Shown piece by piece: positions 24,970-32,796 of a stretch of 64,000 nt of DNA (positions are counted from its first letter, which is position 1; every line of letters begins with the position of its first letter). The position numbers and the translations under genes are program-made. The notes beneath the pieces are model-generated. The model was not told the origin of the DNA. It searched no databases and saw nothing but the letters and a program-made list of their open reading frames with translations. The stretch is from Nocardia anocheti (GTDB taxonomy: Bacteria > Actinomycetota > Actinomycetes > Mycobacteriales > Mycobacteriaceae): positions 186,001 through 250,000 of the forward strand of contig NZ_JAQQFV010000007.1 in NCBI RefSeq assembly GCF_029675105.1, given 5' to 3'.

Positions 24970-25899
24970 TCAGCGTCCGTCGGGTGACGGGAGGTTCCAC
25001 CAGTCGCTCGACAGGGTGAGGTGGTCGTCGGGCGGCCAGCCCTCGTCATTGACGGCGGTGTCGTCGGCGGGTTCGCCCCACGGCACGATCTCGACCTCGA
25101 GCGCTGGTCGCGCGGTGGGGGATTCCTCGGCGGGGAGCGCGGCGGTGGAGGCGGTCGTATCCGGAGGCGAAACCGGCGGTGTGTTTCCCGGTTCGACGGG
25201 TGCGTGTTCGGCGGTTGAGCTCGACGGCCATGGCTGATCGGTGCGCGTGGGTGCCCTGGGCGGTGTGGCGCGTCGCGGTCGGTCGGTGTCCACCGCAGGT
25301 GTCGACAACGGGCGCGGACGGGTAACCGGCGCGAACGTGACCGGGTCGAATTCGGACAGGCGGGCCGGTGCGGCGGGGCGTCGCGGTGCTCGCGCGGGTG
25401 GTGCGGGACGCGGAGCGGGTGGAGGGGGCAGAGAAGGTGTTGTCCGGGGTGGTTCACCGCCGACAGCAGGTGTGTCGTCGGGTGTGGGGACGGATGCGCG
25501 GGTGGGCGGGTGCGGCTCCTCCGCCGGGGAGGTGTCGCCGGTCGTGGAAGATGCTGTGGTGTCTGGGTTCTCGTCGACCGGTCGTGGCCGGGCGAGTTTG
25601 TCGACGACCTCCTGCCTGCCCTCCTGGAGGCGCGGATCGCTGCCCAGCGCCGCCACGGCTTCGCGCATGACCGCCGCCGCGTCGGCCACTGCCTCCCGGT
25701 GCAGGTCCACGATCATCGAGACGAGCACCCGGGGATCGAGATCGGCTCCTCCCTCGCCCAGTTCGACGCTGTGCAGGGTGCCGTTGGCCCCGACCTCCAC
25801 CCGCAGTGTGCCGTCGGCGCTGGTGGCTTTGCCCCTGGCGTCGGTGAGCGCACGCTGGAGCCGTTCGATGTGCCCCGAGACCGGATCGATATCCCCCAT
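24970..25899 (-). CDS. YbaB/EbfC-like protein with long proline-rich tail
   Basis: Protein of 309 residues. Residues 1 to about 110 resemble the YbaB/EbfC nucleoid-associated fold (LRVEVGANGTLHSVELGEGG, then two helices VLVSMIVDLHREAVADAAAV). Residues 110-270 are disordered and rich in Pro/Thr/Ala/Arg, and the end is acidic with aromatic residues (LTLSSDWWNLPSPDGR). YbaB-like proteins of this kind often sit in actinobacterial ESX loci; whether they bind DNA there is unknown. It is transcribed against the flanking genes and shares a 141-bp upstream region with the EspC-like gene at 26041. Confidence 0.75.
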   Translation of the reverse strand: MGDIDPVSGHIERLQRALTDARGKATSADGTLRVEVGANGTLHSVELGEGGADLDPRVLVSMIVDLHREAVADAAAVMREAVAALGSDPRLQEGRQEVVDKLARPRPVDENPDTTASSTTGDTSPAEEPHPPTRASVPTPDDTPAVGGEPPRTTPSLPPPPAPRPAPPARAPRRPAAPARLSEFDPVTFAPVTRPRPLSTPAVDTDRPRRATPPRAPTRTDQPWPSSSTAEHAPVEPGNTPPVSPPDTTASTAALPAEESPTARPALEVEIVPWGEPADDTAVNDEGWPPDDHLTLSSDWWNLPSPDGR

Positions 25900-26040
25900 G
25901 CCGCGCTACCTTCTCTACCCGGATTCTCCGGTGAGCCTATCGGTCCCGTGAGCAAGCGTCGACGGGCACGTTCGATCTTGTTGCGCTTGCGCGGGGGACG
26001 CCTAGCGTTGCCGCCGAACGAACTGCGAGAAACGGGGGAA

Positions 26041-26266
26041 ATGATGGCTGGCGCAACAGATCTGGATCTGGATCCGACACGGACACAGGAGCTCGCGACA
26101 ACGCTGGGTAAAGCGAAGTCGGAATTGGGGACGGTCTTCCGCGCAGACGCTGGTCAGTGAGTACGAGGCCCTGTCGAAGGCGACATCGACGGCGGTGACG
26201 GAATTCCAGAGCAAGGACGCGCAGAACGCGGGTGACCTGGGCGCGGCGCAGGCGGCGCTGGTGTGA
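26041..26266 (+). pseudogene. EspC-like small T7SS protein, frameshifted
   Basis: After GGGGGAA an ATG opens MAGATDLDLDPTRTQELATT LGKAKSELGT, but this frame stops at 26158. The +1 frame carries on with SSAQTLVSEYEALSKATSTA and VTEFQSKDAQNAGDLGAAQA to a TGA at 26264-26266. Joined, they make a roughly 75-residue helical EspC/ESX-type protein. The 226-nt span is 3n+1, so one base must be skipped near 26135-26150. The end overlaps the next gene's GTG (GTGA), the same EspC-then-WXG arrangement as the Rhs toxin pair on the other strand. Confidence 0.6.
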
Positions 26267-27060
26267 CGACACTTGGTACCGCGGAACAGAAGTCGCTGGC
26301 CGACGGGGTGGACGCGAGCCGGGACTTCTGGACCGGTACCGCCGCCGAGGCGATGCGGACCAAGCACGAAGAGGTCCGCACCACCACGAAGACGTTCATC
26401 ACAGCACTGCAGGACGGTGCGAGCGCCGCGAAAGCCGGTGCGAGCACTCTGGAGTCGGCCAAGAGCGCGGTGGTGAACGCGGTGCGGCCCGCGCAGGCCA
26501 ACGGCTACGAGGTCGGCGACGACGGCACGACCACGATCTCGGCGAGCGCCCACCAGACCTTGCTGCCTCAGCTGGGCGCGTCGTCGTATTCCACTGCCGC
26601 GGGGGCGTTGCAGGTGGACGCGGACGCGTCGACGACGGCGGTCAAGGAGGCGCTGGAGAACGTGCGTGCGGCGGCGAGAGCGGTGCGCGGATGCCGATCG
26701 AGTCGCCGCGGACGGTCCAGCTCGACCCGGACAAGTACACGACCGACTGGACACCGGGGGCATCAGACCTGGTCGGTGCCGAGCGGAAGTATCAACGAGG
26801 GTACGAGCTACCGGGTCCGACTGGTCGAGATGACCGAAAAGGAAATCTACAACAACGACGGCAAATCCATGATCGTGTGGGAGCCGAAGTACGAGATCCA
26901 GGAGCAGAAGATGGTCGTGCCGATCACCGGCGGCCAGGGCTATCCGGTGGCGATGCCGCCCGGAGAGTGGCGCTCCGCATCGATCGACGAGGTCATGACC
27001 GTGCAGCGCAACAGCCCGACGACGTTGAACATCCCCGATCCCACCCAGGACATCAAGTGA
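26263..27060 (+). CDS. WXG100-like T7SS protein, with a probable out-of-frame central segment
   Basis: The open frame codes for 265 residues. The first 140 residues are WXG100-like (SLADGVDASRDFWTGTAAEA, with W-T-G). The last 100 include SYRVRLVEMTEKEIYNNDGK, MIVWEPKYEIQEQKMV and PGEWRSASIDEVMTVQRNS. Between them, codons from about 26670 to 26780 are Arg/Ser-rich and implausible in this frame, whereas the next frame reads MPIESPRTVQLDPDKYTTDW and TPGASDLVG. So two compensating single-base changes may have put a 35-residue stretch out of frame; alternatively, a second gene starts at ATG 26691. GTG start overlaps the previous gene's stop. Confidence 0.55.
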   Translation: MTTLGTAEQKSLADGVDASRDFWTGTAAEAMRTKHEEVRTTTKTFITALQDGASAAKAGASTLESAKSAVVNAVRPAQANGYEVGDDGTTTISASAHQTLLPQLGASSYSTAAGALQVDADASTTAVKEALENVRAAARAVRGCRSSRRGRSSSTRTSTRPTGHRGHQTWSVPSGSINEGTSYRVRLVEMTEKEIYNNDGKSMIVWEPKYEIQEQKMVVPITGGQGYPVAMPPGEWRSASIDEVMTVQRNSPTTLNIPDPTQDIK

Positions 27061-27716
27061 GGGCGGGTCTGCGCGGCGCGCTCCTGGCCGCCACGGCGGT
27101 GGTGCTGGCGGCCTGTGGGTCCGATACCGGTGCTGGCGTCGATCCGCTCGCGGCGTTGCCGCCGCTGGCGGATTTTCCGGTTGGTTACTCGATGATCGGG
27201 GCACCCGAGTCGTTCGATTCGGCCTTGCCCGGTGTCGGAGATCGGATGGCGTTCGACGAGGAGCGGTGCCGGAAGCTGATCGAGCCGCCGGCGGGTCCCG
27301 GGGCGGGAGAGTCGGTGTCCTCGGGAATGGGTTCGGCGGTCTATCTCGTGTATGTCGTCGACACGGAGCAGTCGGTCGGCGACTTCGCGGATGCGGTGAG
27401 GGAATGCGAGGTGATCAGTGCGAGCTCGCAGCGGCAGACGTTGGCACTGACGCGGGGTACGGCGCCGGACGTGGGGCCGGATGCTGTGGGCTATCGGTAC
27501 GTCGGGACGCAGGGTGTGCGCGCTGATGGTCAGCAGCTGGTGGATACGCCGATGGTGCAGGAGCGGCTGGTGGGTCAGGTTGGAGACTGGCTGGTCACTG
27601 CCTCGGTGACCGTGTTGTCGCGGACCGGTGAGGCCGTGACCGAGGCGCAGATTCGGCCCGAATCCGAGGTTCTGCGAACAGTTTTCGACCGGACGATCGA
27701 ATGGCTCGGCAGCTAG
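27057..27716 (+). CDS. Sensor-like lipoprotein of unknown function
   Basis: A 219-residue predicted lipoprotein: signal VRAGLRGALLAATAVVLAAC with a perfect LAAC lipobox. The mature part contains LPPLADFPVGYSMIG, paired cysteines (EERCRKLIEP, VRECEVIS) and a C-terminal LVGQVGDWLVTASVTVL, similar in layout to the extracellular PknH-like sensor/DUF5642 lipoproteins of mycobacteria and Nocardia (tentative). GTG start overlaps the preceding stop (GTGA). It probably belongs to the same transcription unit as the EspC-like and WXG-like genes. Confidence 0.75.
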   Translation: MRAGLRGALLAATAVVLAACGSDTGAGVDPLAALPPLADFPVGYSMIGAPESFDSALPGVGDRMAFDEERCRKLIEPPAGPGAGESVSSGMGSAVYLVYVVDTEQSVGDFADAVRECEVISASSQRQTLALTRGTAPDVGPDAVGYRYVGTQGVRADGQQLVDTPMVQERLVGQVGDWLVTASVTVLSRTGEAVTEAQIRPESEVLRTVFDRTIEWLGS

Positions 27717-27724
27717 GGGAGATC

Positions 27725-28139
27725 ATGGCGACCGTGGAACGCGATTTGGCACTGCTGGCCGGACGAGAACGCGATTTCGGTGGATGCCGCACTGGCGAGC
27801 TGGGTGGGGATCTGCACCCGTGCGCCGATTCCGGTTCGTGCGCTCGGGTATGCGGATCGCGACGAGTTCTATCGCGATGTCGAGAGGCTGCGCAGGGCGG
27901 TTGGCGACGAACGCAAGATATCGGAAGCAGACACCGCGAAGGTGCTCTTCTGTTCGGTGCTGGTACGGAGTTCCGGATGGTGAGCACGTTTTCCGATGCG
28001 GAAGGGATCGTGGTGCTGCGTTCTCTTCAGCGCGCATTGTTCACGGGGCACGGGGCGCGGGTTCTGTTCAATGCTGAGCTCTACGCGCCGCGAGTCGAGG
28101 GAGGAGAACCGCCGGGTGATCCTCGTCCTGTCAGGATGA
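27725..28139 (+). pseudogene. Broken gene with three frame changes behind the lipoprotein
   Basis: From ATG 27725, eight bases after the lipoprotein stop, translation gives MATVERDLALLAG; the next frame continues ENAISVDAALASWVGICTRA, PIPVRALGYADRDEFYRDVE and ISEADTAKVLF; the first frame returns with GAGTEFRMVSTFSDAEGIVV, LRSLQRALFTGHGARVLF and NAELYAPRVEGGE; finally RRVILVLSG ends at TGA 28137. Joined this is about 138 residues with no internal stops. The 415-nt span is 3n+1. Family not recognised. Its last bases overlap the end of the convergent lipoprotein gene. Confidence 0.55.
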
Positions 28140-28670
28140 CGGGTAGGGCCGTCTCGTGTACTCGTCTTCGGTGTAGAGGGCGAAACCGGCGAGGCAGTAG
28201 TCGCGTTCCGGGAAGCCGCAGTTCAGGGTTCCCCACGGTTGCCAGGATGTCCACACATAGCGTTCCTCCAGGGAATGGCCGCGCGGCATGCTCGTCTTCT
28301 CGATGTCGGGGTAGTGCGTTTTCACCTCGTCGAGGCTGATGCAGCGTGGTTCGTCGATTTCCAGGTGGGTGAAGGCCCAGGTGCCGTCGGGGCGGCTGAC
28401 ACTGGTCACTTCTTCGATAGGGATGCCGCCGACGGCGACGACCGGGCCGATATCGCGGCGTCCGGTGCCCTCCAGACGGGTGTTGTACAGCGCGTTGATC
28501 TTCTCGTTCGTCAGCGGAGACTGGGCGGTGGTCGCACTGATCAGGCTCCAGAGATCGGTCGGCTGGATGGCAGTCGTTGCTTCGGGGTGCACGTCGTTAC
28601 CGGAGGCGCATCCGCTGATGGAGAGGATGAGCGACACTGTCGCGCTTGCGTAGTAGATGATCTTCCTCAT
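28131..28670 (-). CDS. Predicted lipoprotein of unknown function
   Basis: A 179-residue protein with an N-terminal membrane-export segment (MRKIIYYASATVSLILSIS) and lipobox ISGC. The mature part (TDLWSLISATTAQSPLTNEK; HLEIDEPRCISLDEVKTHYP; WTSWQPWGTLNCGFPERDYC) has cysteines likely to pair. ATG at 28670 is chosen because it gives a complete signal peptide; the frame is open further upstream without a ribosome site. It resembles other small actinobacterial lipoproteins but I recognise no domain. Convergent with the preceding broken gene and divergent from the RibD-like gene. Confidence 0.7.
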   Translation of the reverse strand: MRKIIYYASATVSLILSISGCASGNDVHPEATTAIQPTDLWSLISATTAQSPLTNEKINALYNTRLEGTGRRDIGPVVAVGGIPIEEVTSVSRPDGTWAFTHLEIDEPRCISLDEVKTHYPDIEKTSMPRGHSLEERYVWTSWQPWGTLNCGFPERDYCLAGFALYTEDEYTRRPYPSS

Positions 28671-28860
28671 CGGCGGACCACGCCGCAGTGATCGTGGTGG
28701 TGCATATTTCCCCGTTTCCCCCGTGGAACCTTCGTGCGTCACGCTAGCGGCGCCCACATGTCGGCGCAACAGGGGAGCGATTCGGGCTCTGGGCTGCGAT
28801 GAATATCGGTGGGGGTGGTCGTCTGTATTCGTAGACGATCGACCAACCGAGGAGAATGGC

Positions 28861-29436
28861 ATGACTGCTACGTATACGTTCGATGTGTTTTCGAGTCTCG
28901 ACGGGTTCGGTGGGGTGAGCGGGGGTGATTGGGGTGGTTACTGGGGGAAGCAGGGGCCGGAGTTGTTGGAGCATCGGCTTTCGCTGTATGGCGGGGAGCA
29001 GCGGATGGTGTTCGGGGCCAATACTTATCGGGCATTTCGGGAGATTCTGGCGTCCGGGGAGGAGTCGGTGCGGGATCCGTGGGTGACGAAGATGCGGAAT
29101 CTGCCTGCGACGGTGGTGTCGACGACGTTGCGTGAGCCGTTGGATTGGCCGGATGCGACGGTGGTGAGTGGGGATGCGGTGGATATCGTCGCGCGGTTGA
29201 AGGAGGAATCGGGGGTGCCGTTGCGGTCACATGGGAGTCTGTCGATGAATCGGGCGTTGCTGGCGGCGGGGTTGGTGGATCGGGTGCAGGTGACGATTTT
29301 CCCGGTGATCACGGGGAAGACGGGGGACGCTGCGATCTTCCGTGGGGCGGCGGATTTCGATCTCGAGTTGCTGGAGAGCCGGACGCTCGACGGTGATATC
29401 CAGGAGCTCGTCTATCGGCCGACGCCGCATCCCTGA
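28861..29436 (+). CDS. RibD C-terminal/dihydrofolate-reductase-like protein
   Basis: A 191-residue protein of the RibD-C/DHFR superfamily (YwjB/YyaP type), presumably an NADPH-dependent reductase of unknown substrate. It shows the N-terminal FDVFSSLDGFGG, QRMVFGANTYRAFREIL, the central VVSGDAVDIVARLKEESG and the nucleotide-side SHGSLSMNRALLAAGLVDRV followed by VTIFPVITGKTG. The ATG has GAGGAG at 28850-28855. It stands alone between a minus-strand lipoprotein and a hypothetical gene on the same strand 26 bp away. Confidence 0.86.
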   Translation: MTATYTFDVFSSLDGFGGVSGGDWGGYWGKQGPELLEHRLSLYGGEQRMVFGANTYRAFREILASGEESVRDPWVTKMRNLPATVVSTTLREPLDWPDATVVSGDAVDIVARLKEESGVPLRSHGSLSMNRALLAAGLVDRVQVTIFPVITGKTGDAAIFRGAADFDLELLESRTLDGDIQELVYRPTPHP

Positions 29437-29461
29437 GTGCCGGGTGGCAGGATGGCCAGGC

Positions 29462-30205
29462 GTGAGAACGGCGTCATCGCCCGACTGGCTCGGCCGGTAT
29501 CGAGACGGGCAGCGGGAACAGGTCTGGCACGAGCTGCGGCAACTGGGCGCCACGATCCACGACAGCACATTCGCCGAGGAAGCGCAGCTGGTCTGTGACG
29601 AGATGGCGCTGCGCGCCCGGCGCAATATCGAGGTGATCGTCGAGCGGCTGACCGAGAGCGGCTACCGATTTCACACCAACGACGACGACCAGGTGCCCGT
29701 GGTGCCCTTCATCCCGGCGACCGAGAACGCCGCCGAGCACGCGCGCTGGCTCGGGGAGCGGTTCGGTGCCGTGCCCATGACGCTGCTGTCGTGGGTGCGG
29801 CTGGTCGGAGACGTGTGGCTGGTCGGTACGCATCCGGACTTGCCGGAGTCGGCGTCGGGAGATCCGCTGGTGATCCAGGTGGAAGGGTCGCACCATCCCG
29901 AATCGTCGATCCGTGAATTCTTCGCCGAGGAGTACGACAGGTGGAGTGAGTGGGAGTCGGGAACACGGTTCGTGCTGCCGCTCGCGCCGGATCGGCTGCA
30001 CAAGGAGAACGTCAGTGGGGGAGAGCCGTATGGGATCGGGTTGCCGGACGGGTGTGTGGACGGGCTGTTCGTCGGCGAATCGACCATGCCGTTCGTGGCG
30101 TACCTGAATCGGGTGTTCGACCAGGGTGGGTTTCCCTGGCCGACGGGGTCACCCGAGCAGTGGCGGGTGCGTCAGGCGCTCCGTGCGGACATGCTGCCCT
30201 TGTGA
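29462..30205 (+). CDS. Hypothetical protein
   Basis: A 247-residue soluble protein from GTG 29462 (VRTASSPDWLGRYRDG). It contains EEAQLVCDEMALRARRNIEV, IPATENAAEHARWLGERFG, VRLVGDVWLVGTHPDLPES and PYGIGLPDGCVDGLFVGEST. Composition and length are normal for a cytoplasmic protein; no membrane segment, signal peptide or catalytic motif I can name. Similar hypothetical proteins occur in other actinobacteria, so it is probably functional. It is 26 bp behind the RibD-like gene and may be co-transcribed with it. Confidence 0.7.
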   Translation: MRTASSPDWLGRYRDGQREQVWHELRQLGATIHDSTFAEEAQLVCDEMALRARRNIEVIVERLTESGYRFHTNDDDQVPVVPFIPATENAAEHARWLGERFGAVPMTLLSWVRLVGDVWLVGTHPDLPESASGDPLVIQVEGSHHPESSIREFFAEEYDRWSEWESGTRFVLPLAPDRLHKENVSGGEPYGIGLPDGCVDGLFVGESTMPFVAYLNRVFDQGGFPWPTGSPEQWRVRQALRADMLPL

Positions 30206-30212
30206 TCGTTCG

Positions 30213-30935
30213 CTAGGCGCGCGGGGCGACCCAGAGGGCCTCGGCCGCCGCGCAGAGGTCGCCGTCGCGGGTGGAGAGGGCGACGCCGACGGTGTGTTTG
30301 CGGCCTTCGTGGTGGATCGGCCAGGCGTGGGCGATGTAGTCGGTGTCGGCGGGGGCGGGGCGGAGCTGGGTGGCGGTGAGGGCGGCGGTGACGGCGCCCT
30401 TGGCCATGCCCTGGTGGACCCAGGCGGCGATGCCGCCGGGGCAGTCCAGGGCGGACCAGATGATTTCCGGGGGGAGATGACCGGTGTCGTCGGCCAGGCC
30501 GGGGTCGGGGGTCCAGGCGGCGGCCATGAGCCGGCTGTCGGGGACGGCCCAGGGGAACAGGCGTAGTCCGTTGCCGGGGGCGCATTCGACGCCGCAGCCG
30601 AAGCAGTCGGTGACGGGGCGTTTCGGGCTGGTGAGGGCGGCGTCGGTGGCGGCGCTCGCCGCGGCCCAGGAGGGGGCCGGTGGCGGAGTCAGGTCCAGGG
30701 TGGCGGGGGCGGCCTGGGCGAGGAGGGTGCCCTCGGCGTCGACGAGGACGGTGTGGCCGGGCTCGCCCGCGGACAGGGCGATGGGGGTGCCGACGGGGAC
30801 GGCGCGGCGGAAATCGACGCGCACGGTCTCGGCGCCGGAGCGGCGGGCCAGCAGGCCAGCGACGTAACCGCCGAAGGCGACCCGGGGATAGCCGTGGATG
30901 TGATCGGGGAAGGTCACTGCCTCGGTTTGGATCAT
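30213..30935 (-). CDS. Hot-dog-fold thioesterase-like protein
   Basis: A 240-residue protein apparently made of two hot-dog halves: an N-terminal half with HGYPRVAFGGYVAGLLARRS and FRRAVPVGTPIALS, and a C-terminal half with WSALDCPGGIAAWVHQGMAK and TQLRPAPADTDYIAHAW. Between them CFGCGVECAPGNGLRLFPW carries a conserved Cys-rich turn seen in PaaI/4HBT-like actinobacterial proteins. Likely acts on an acyl-CoA; substrate unknown. ATG at 30935 (MIQTEAVTFPDHIHG) follows a GGTGAG. It converges with the hypothetical gene at 29462 and lies downstream of pgl on the same strand, separated by a terminator. Confidence 0.75.
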   Translation of the reverse strand: MIQTEAVTFPDHIHGYPRVAFGGYVAGLLARRSGAETVRVDFRRAVPVGTPIALSAGEPGHTVLVDAEGTLLAQAAPATLDLTPPPAPSWAAASAATDAALTSPKRPVTDCFGCGVECAPGNGLRLFPWAVPDSRLMAAAWTPDPGLADDTGHLPPEIIWSALDCPGGIAAWVHQGMAKGAVTAALTATQLRPAPADTDYIAHAWPIHHEGRKHTVGVALSTRDGDLCAAAEALWVAPRA

Positions 30936-31058
30936 GCTGATGGACTCACCCTTCCGGCCGGTCGAACAGCCTCGACCATACCGAGTACCTCGACCACCGA
31001 CCGGACGGGTGCCGAGGTGACGCGCGGAAAGGCGATGCCGGGCCCCGCGCGGAAACGA

Positions 31059-31090
31059 CGATGCCGGGCCCGCGACGGGGCCCGGCATCG
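31059..31090 (-). terminator. Terminator of the pentose-phosphate operon
   Basis: CGATGCCGGGCCC (31059-31071) pairs with GGGCCCGGCATCG (31078-31090), a perfect 13-bp stem, loop of 6 nt, starting 13 bp past the pgl stop on the minus strand. A third copy of the arm, GATGCCGGGCCCC, lies at 31034-31046 and offers an alternative pairing. Confidence 0.85.
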
Positions 31091-31103
31091 GAACAACTCG
31101 CGG

Positions 31104-31895
31104 TCAGTCTTCCTCGTGGTCGAGCAGCAGGTCGGTGGCGGCCGCCTCGTCGATGACCCATGTGGTGGAGTCGATGCCGACGGCACCCGCGGACGGGACG
31201 TCGTCGGGGGAGGCGCCGTTGACGGCGGCGGCGACCGCGGCGGCCTTGCCGACGCCGCTCACCACGAGCATGACGTGGCGCGAACGGTGGATCGCGGGCA
31301 GTGTCAGGCTCACCCGGGTGGGCGGCGGCTTGGGGCAATCGTGCACGGCGACAACGTAATCGGTCTGCTCGCGGATGGCGGGGGAGTGCGGGAACAGCGA
31401 GTCGATGTGACCCTCGGGGCCCATGCCGAGCACGGTGAGGTCGAACTCGCCGCGCTCGTCGAGCTCGGTGTGGATGAGCTGGGCGTAGGCCGCGGCGGCC
31501 GCCTCGGGGGAGCCGTAGGTGCCGTCGGAGGCGGCGATCGGGAAGACGTGGGCGGGGTCGAGCGGGACGTGGTCGAGCAGGGCCTGGCGGGCCTGCAGCT
31601 CGTTGCGGTCGGCGTCGCCGTCGGGGACGAAACGCTCGTCGCCCCAGTAGACGTAGAGCTGGGACCAGTCGATGGCGCCCGGGGCGCGGCGGACGCGTTC
31701 GAGCAGGCGGATGCCGTCGCTGCCGCCGGTCAGCGAGACCGAGGCGGTGCCGCGCTCGGCCTGGGCGGCGACGATCACGTCGACGAAACGTTCGGCGGCG
31801 GCGTCGGCGAGCTGGTCGGGGTCGTCGTGGACCTCGACGGTGTTGGCGGGGAACTCGGCGCCGAGCTCGTCGTGTACGTCGATGCGCTCACTCAT
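31104..31895 (-). CDS. pgl: 6-phosphogluconolactonase
   Basis: Hydrolyses 6-phosphogluconolactone in the oxidative pentose-phosphate pathway, directly after the zwf reaction. The 263 residues show SVSLTGGSDGIRLLERV, the WGDERFVP motif, the GMGPEGHIDSLFP core and the C-terminal VSGVGKAAAVAAAV. ATG at 31895 lies inside the end of opcA (8-nt overlap). Last gene of tkt-tal-zwf-opcA-pgl; a strong hairpin follows. Confidence 0.96.
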   Translation of the reverse strand: MSERIDVHDELGAEFPANTVEVHDDPDQLADAAAERFVDVIVAAQAERGTASVSLTGGSDGIRLLERVRRAPGAIDWSQLYVYWGDERFVPDGDADRNELQARQALLDHVPLDPAHVFPIAASDGTYGSPEAAAAAYAQLIHTELDERGEFDLTVLGMGPEGHIDSLFPHSPAIREQTDYVVAVHDCPKPPPTRVSLTLPAIHRSRHVMLVVSGVGKAAAVAAAVNGASPDDVPSAGAVGIDSTTWVIDEAAATDLLLDHEED

Positions 31896-32796
31896 AGGTC
31901 ACCTTCTCGATTCCGGCGAGCGCCTCGGCGTAGATCTCGTCGGCGTCGAGACGCCGCAGTTCTTCGGCGAGGCAGTCGCGAGTTTCCCGGCGCGCCAGCG
32001 CAATTCGCTGATCGGGTTCGCCGGTGCGGGTCAGCGTAGCGGTCCTTCCCAACTGCGGACGAGCGATGGCGATCGAATCCGAGCCACGGTGGAGTTCCAC
32101 CCGCAGCTCACCCGTCTTGCGGAGGACGGGACAGTTCAGCCGCGCGGCGAGCCACCCGGCGAGGGTGTCGAGCGCGGGCTCCTCGGCCAGCCCCGACACC
32201 GTCACCGCGGTGACCGGCGCGAACGGCGGTTCGTCCAGCGCGGCGGCCAGCAGCGCGCGCCAGTAGGTGATGCGGCTCCAGGCCAGGTCGGTATCACCGG
32301 GCGCGTAGGAGTAGCGGCGCTTCTTGATGGCGGCCTGCGGGTCGGGGGCGAAGGTGGCGTCGGTGATCCGGCGCTTGGCCAGCCTGCCCACCGAGTCCTG
32401 AGACGGGAACTCCGGCGCCCCGCGCGGCCACCACGCCACCACGGGTGTGTCGGGCAGCAGGAACGGGGTGACGACGCTGCTCTCGTGGTTCACCAGCGGA
32501 CCCTGCAGCCGCAGCACGATGACCTCGGCCGCGCCCGCGTCGCCGCCGACGCGGATCTGGGCGTCGAGGCGGGTCTCGGCGTCGCGGTCGCCACGGGCCA
32601 GCACGATCACCCGGCAGGGGTGTTCGCGGCTGGCGTCGTTGGCGGCGTCGATGGCGTCCTCGGCCTCGGAGGAGTCCAGGGTGCAGACCACCAGGGTCAG
32701 CACGCGGCCCTGGGTGATCACGCCGTTGGTCTCGCGCAGCTGCACCATGCGTTTGGCGACGGCGATGGTGTCGGTGTCGGGCATGTCGACGATCAC
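31888..32796 (-). CDS. opcA: Glucose-6-phosphate dehydrogenase assembly protein OpcA
   Basis: Accessory protein needed for assembly or activation of glucose-6-phosphate dehydrogenase in actinobacteria and cyanobacteria. Start chosen at GTG 32796: it gives VIVDMPDTDTIAVAKRM, matching the family N-terminus, 302 residues in length, and a GTGA overlap with zwf. An ATG four codons upstream would add a short tail. Characteristic stretches: RVLTLVVCTLDSSEAEDAID, VVTPFLLPDTPVVAWWP, RITDATFAP and TDLAWSRITYWRALLAA. The gene sits between zwf and pgl, so enzyme, activator and next enzyme are translated together. Confidence 0.95.
   Translation of the reverse strand: MIVDMPDTDTIAVAKRMVQLRETNGVITQGRVLTLVVCTLDSSEAEDAIDAANDASREHPCRVIVLARGDRDAETRLDAQIRVGGDAGAAEVIVLRLQGPLVNHESSVVTPFLLPDTPVVAWWPRGAPEFPSQDSVGRLAKRRITDATFAPDPQAAIKKRRYSYAPGDTDLAWSRITYWRALLAAALDEPPFAPVTAVTVSGLAEEPALDTLAGWLAARLNCPVLRKTGELRVELHRGSDSIAIARPQLGRTATLTRTGEPDQRIALARRETRDCLAEELRRLDADEIYAEALAGIEKVTYE

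Noticed and set aside
31034..31090. Three copies of GATGCCGGGCCC as a possible operator
   Set aside because: Position just after pgl and a perfect stem-loop explain them better as a terminator.
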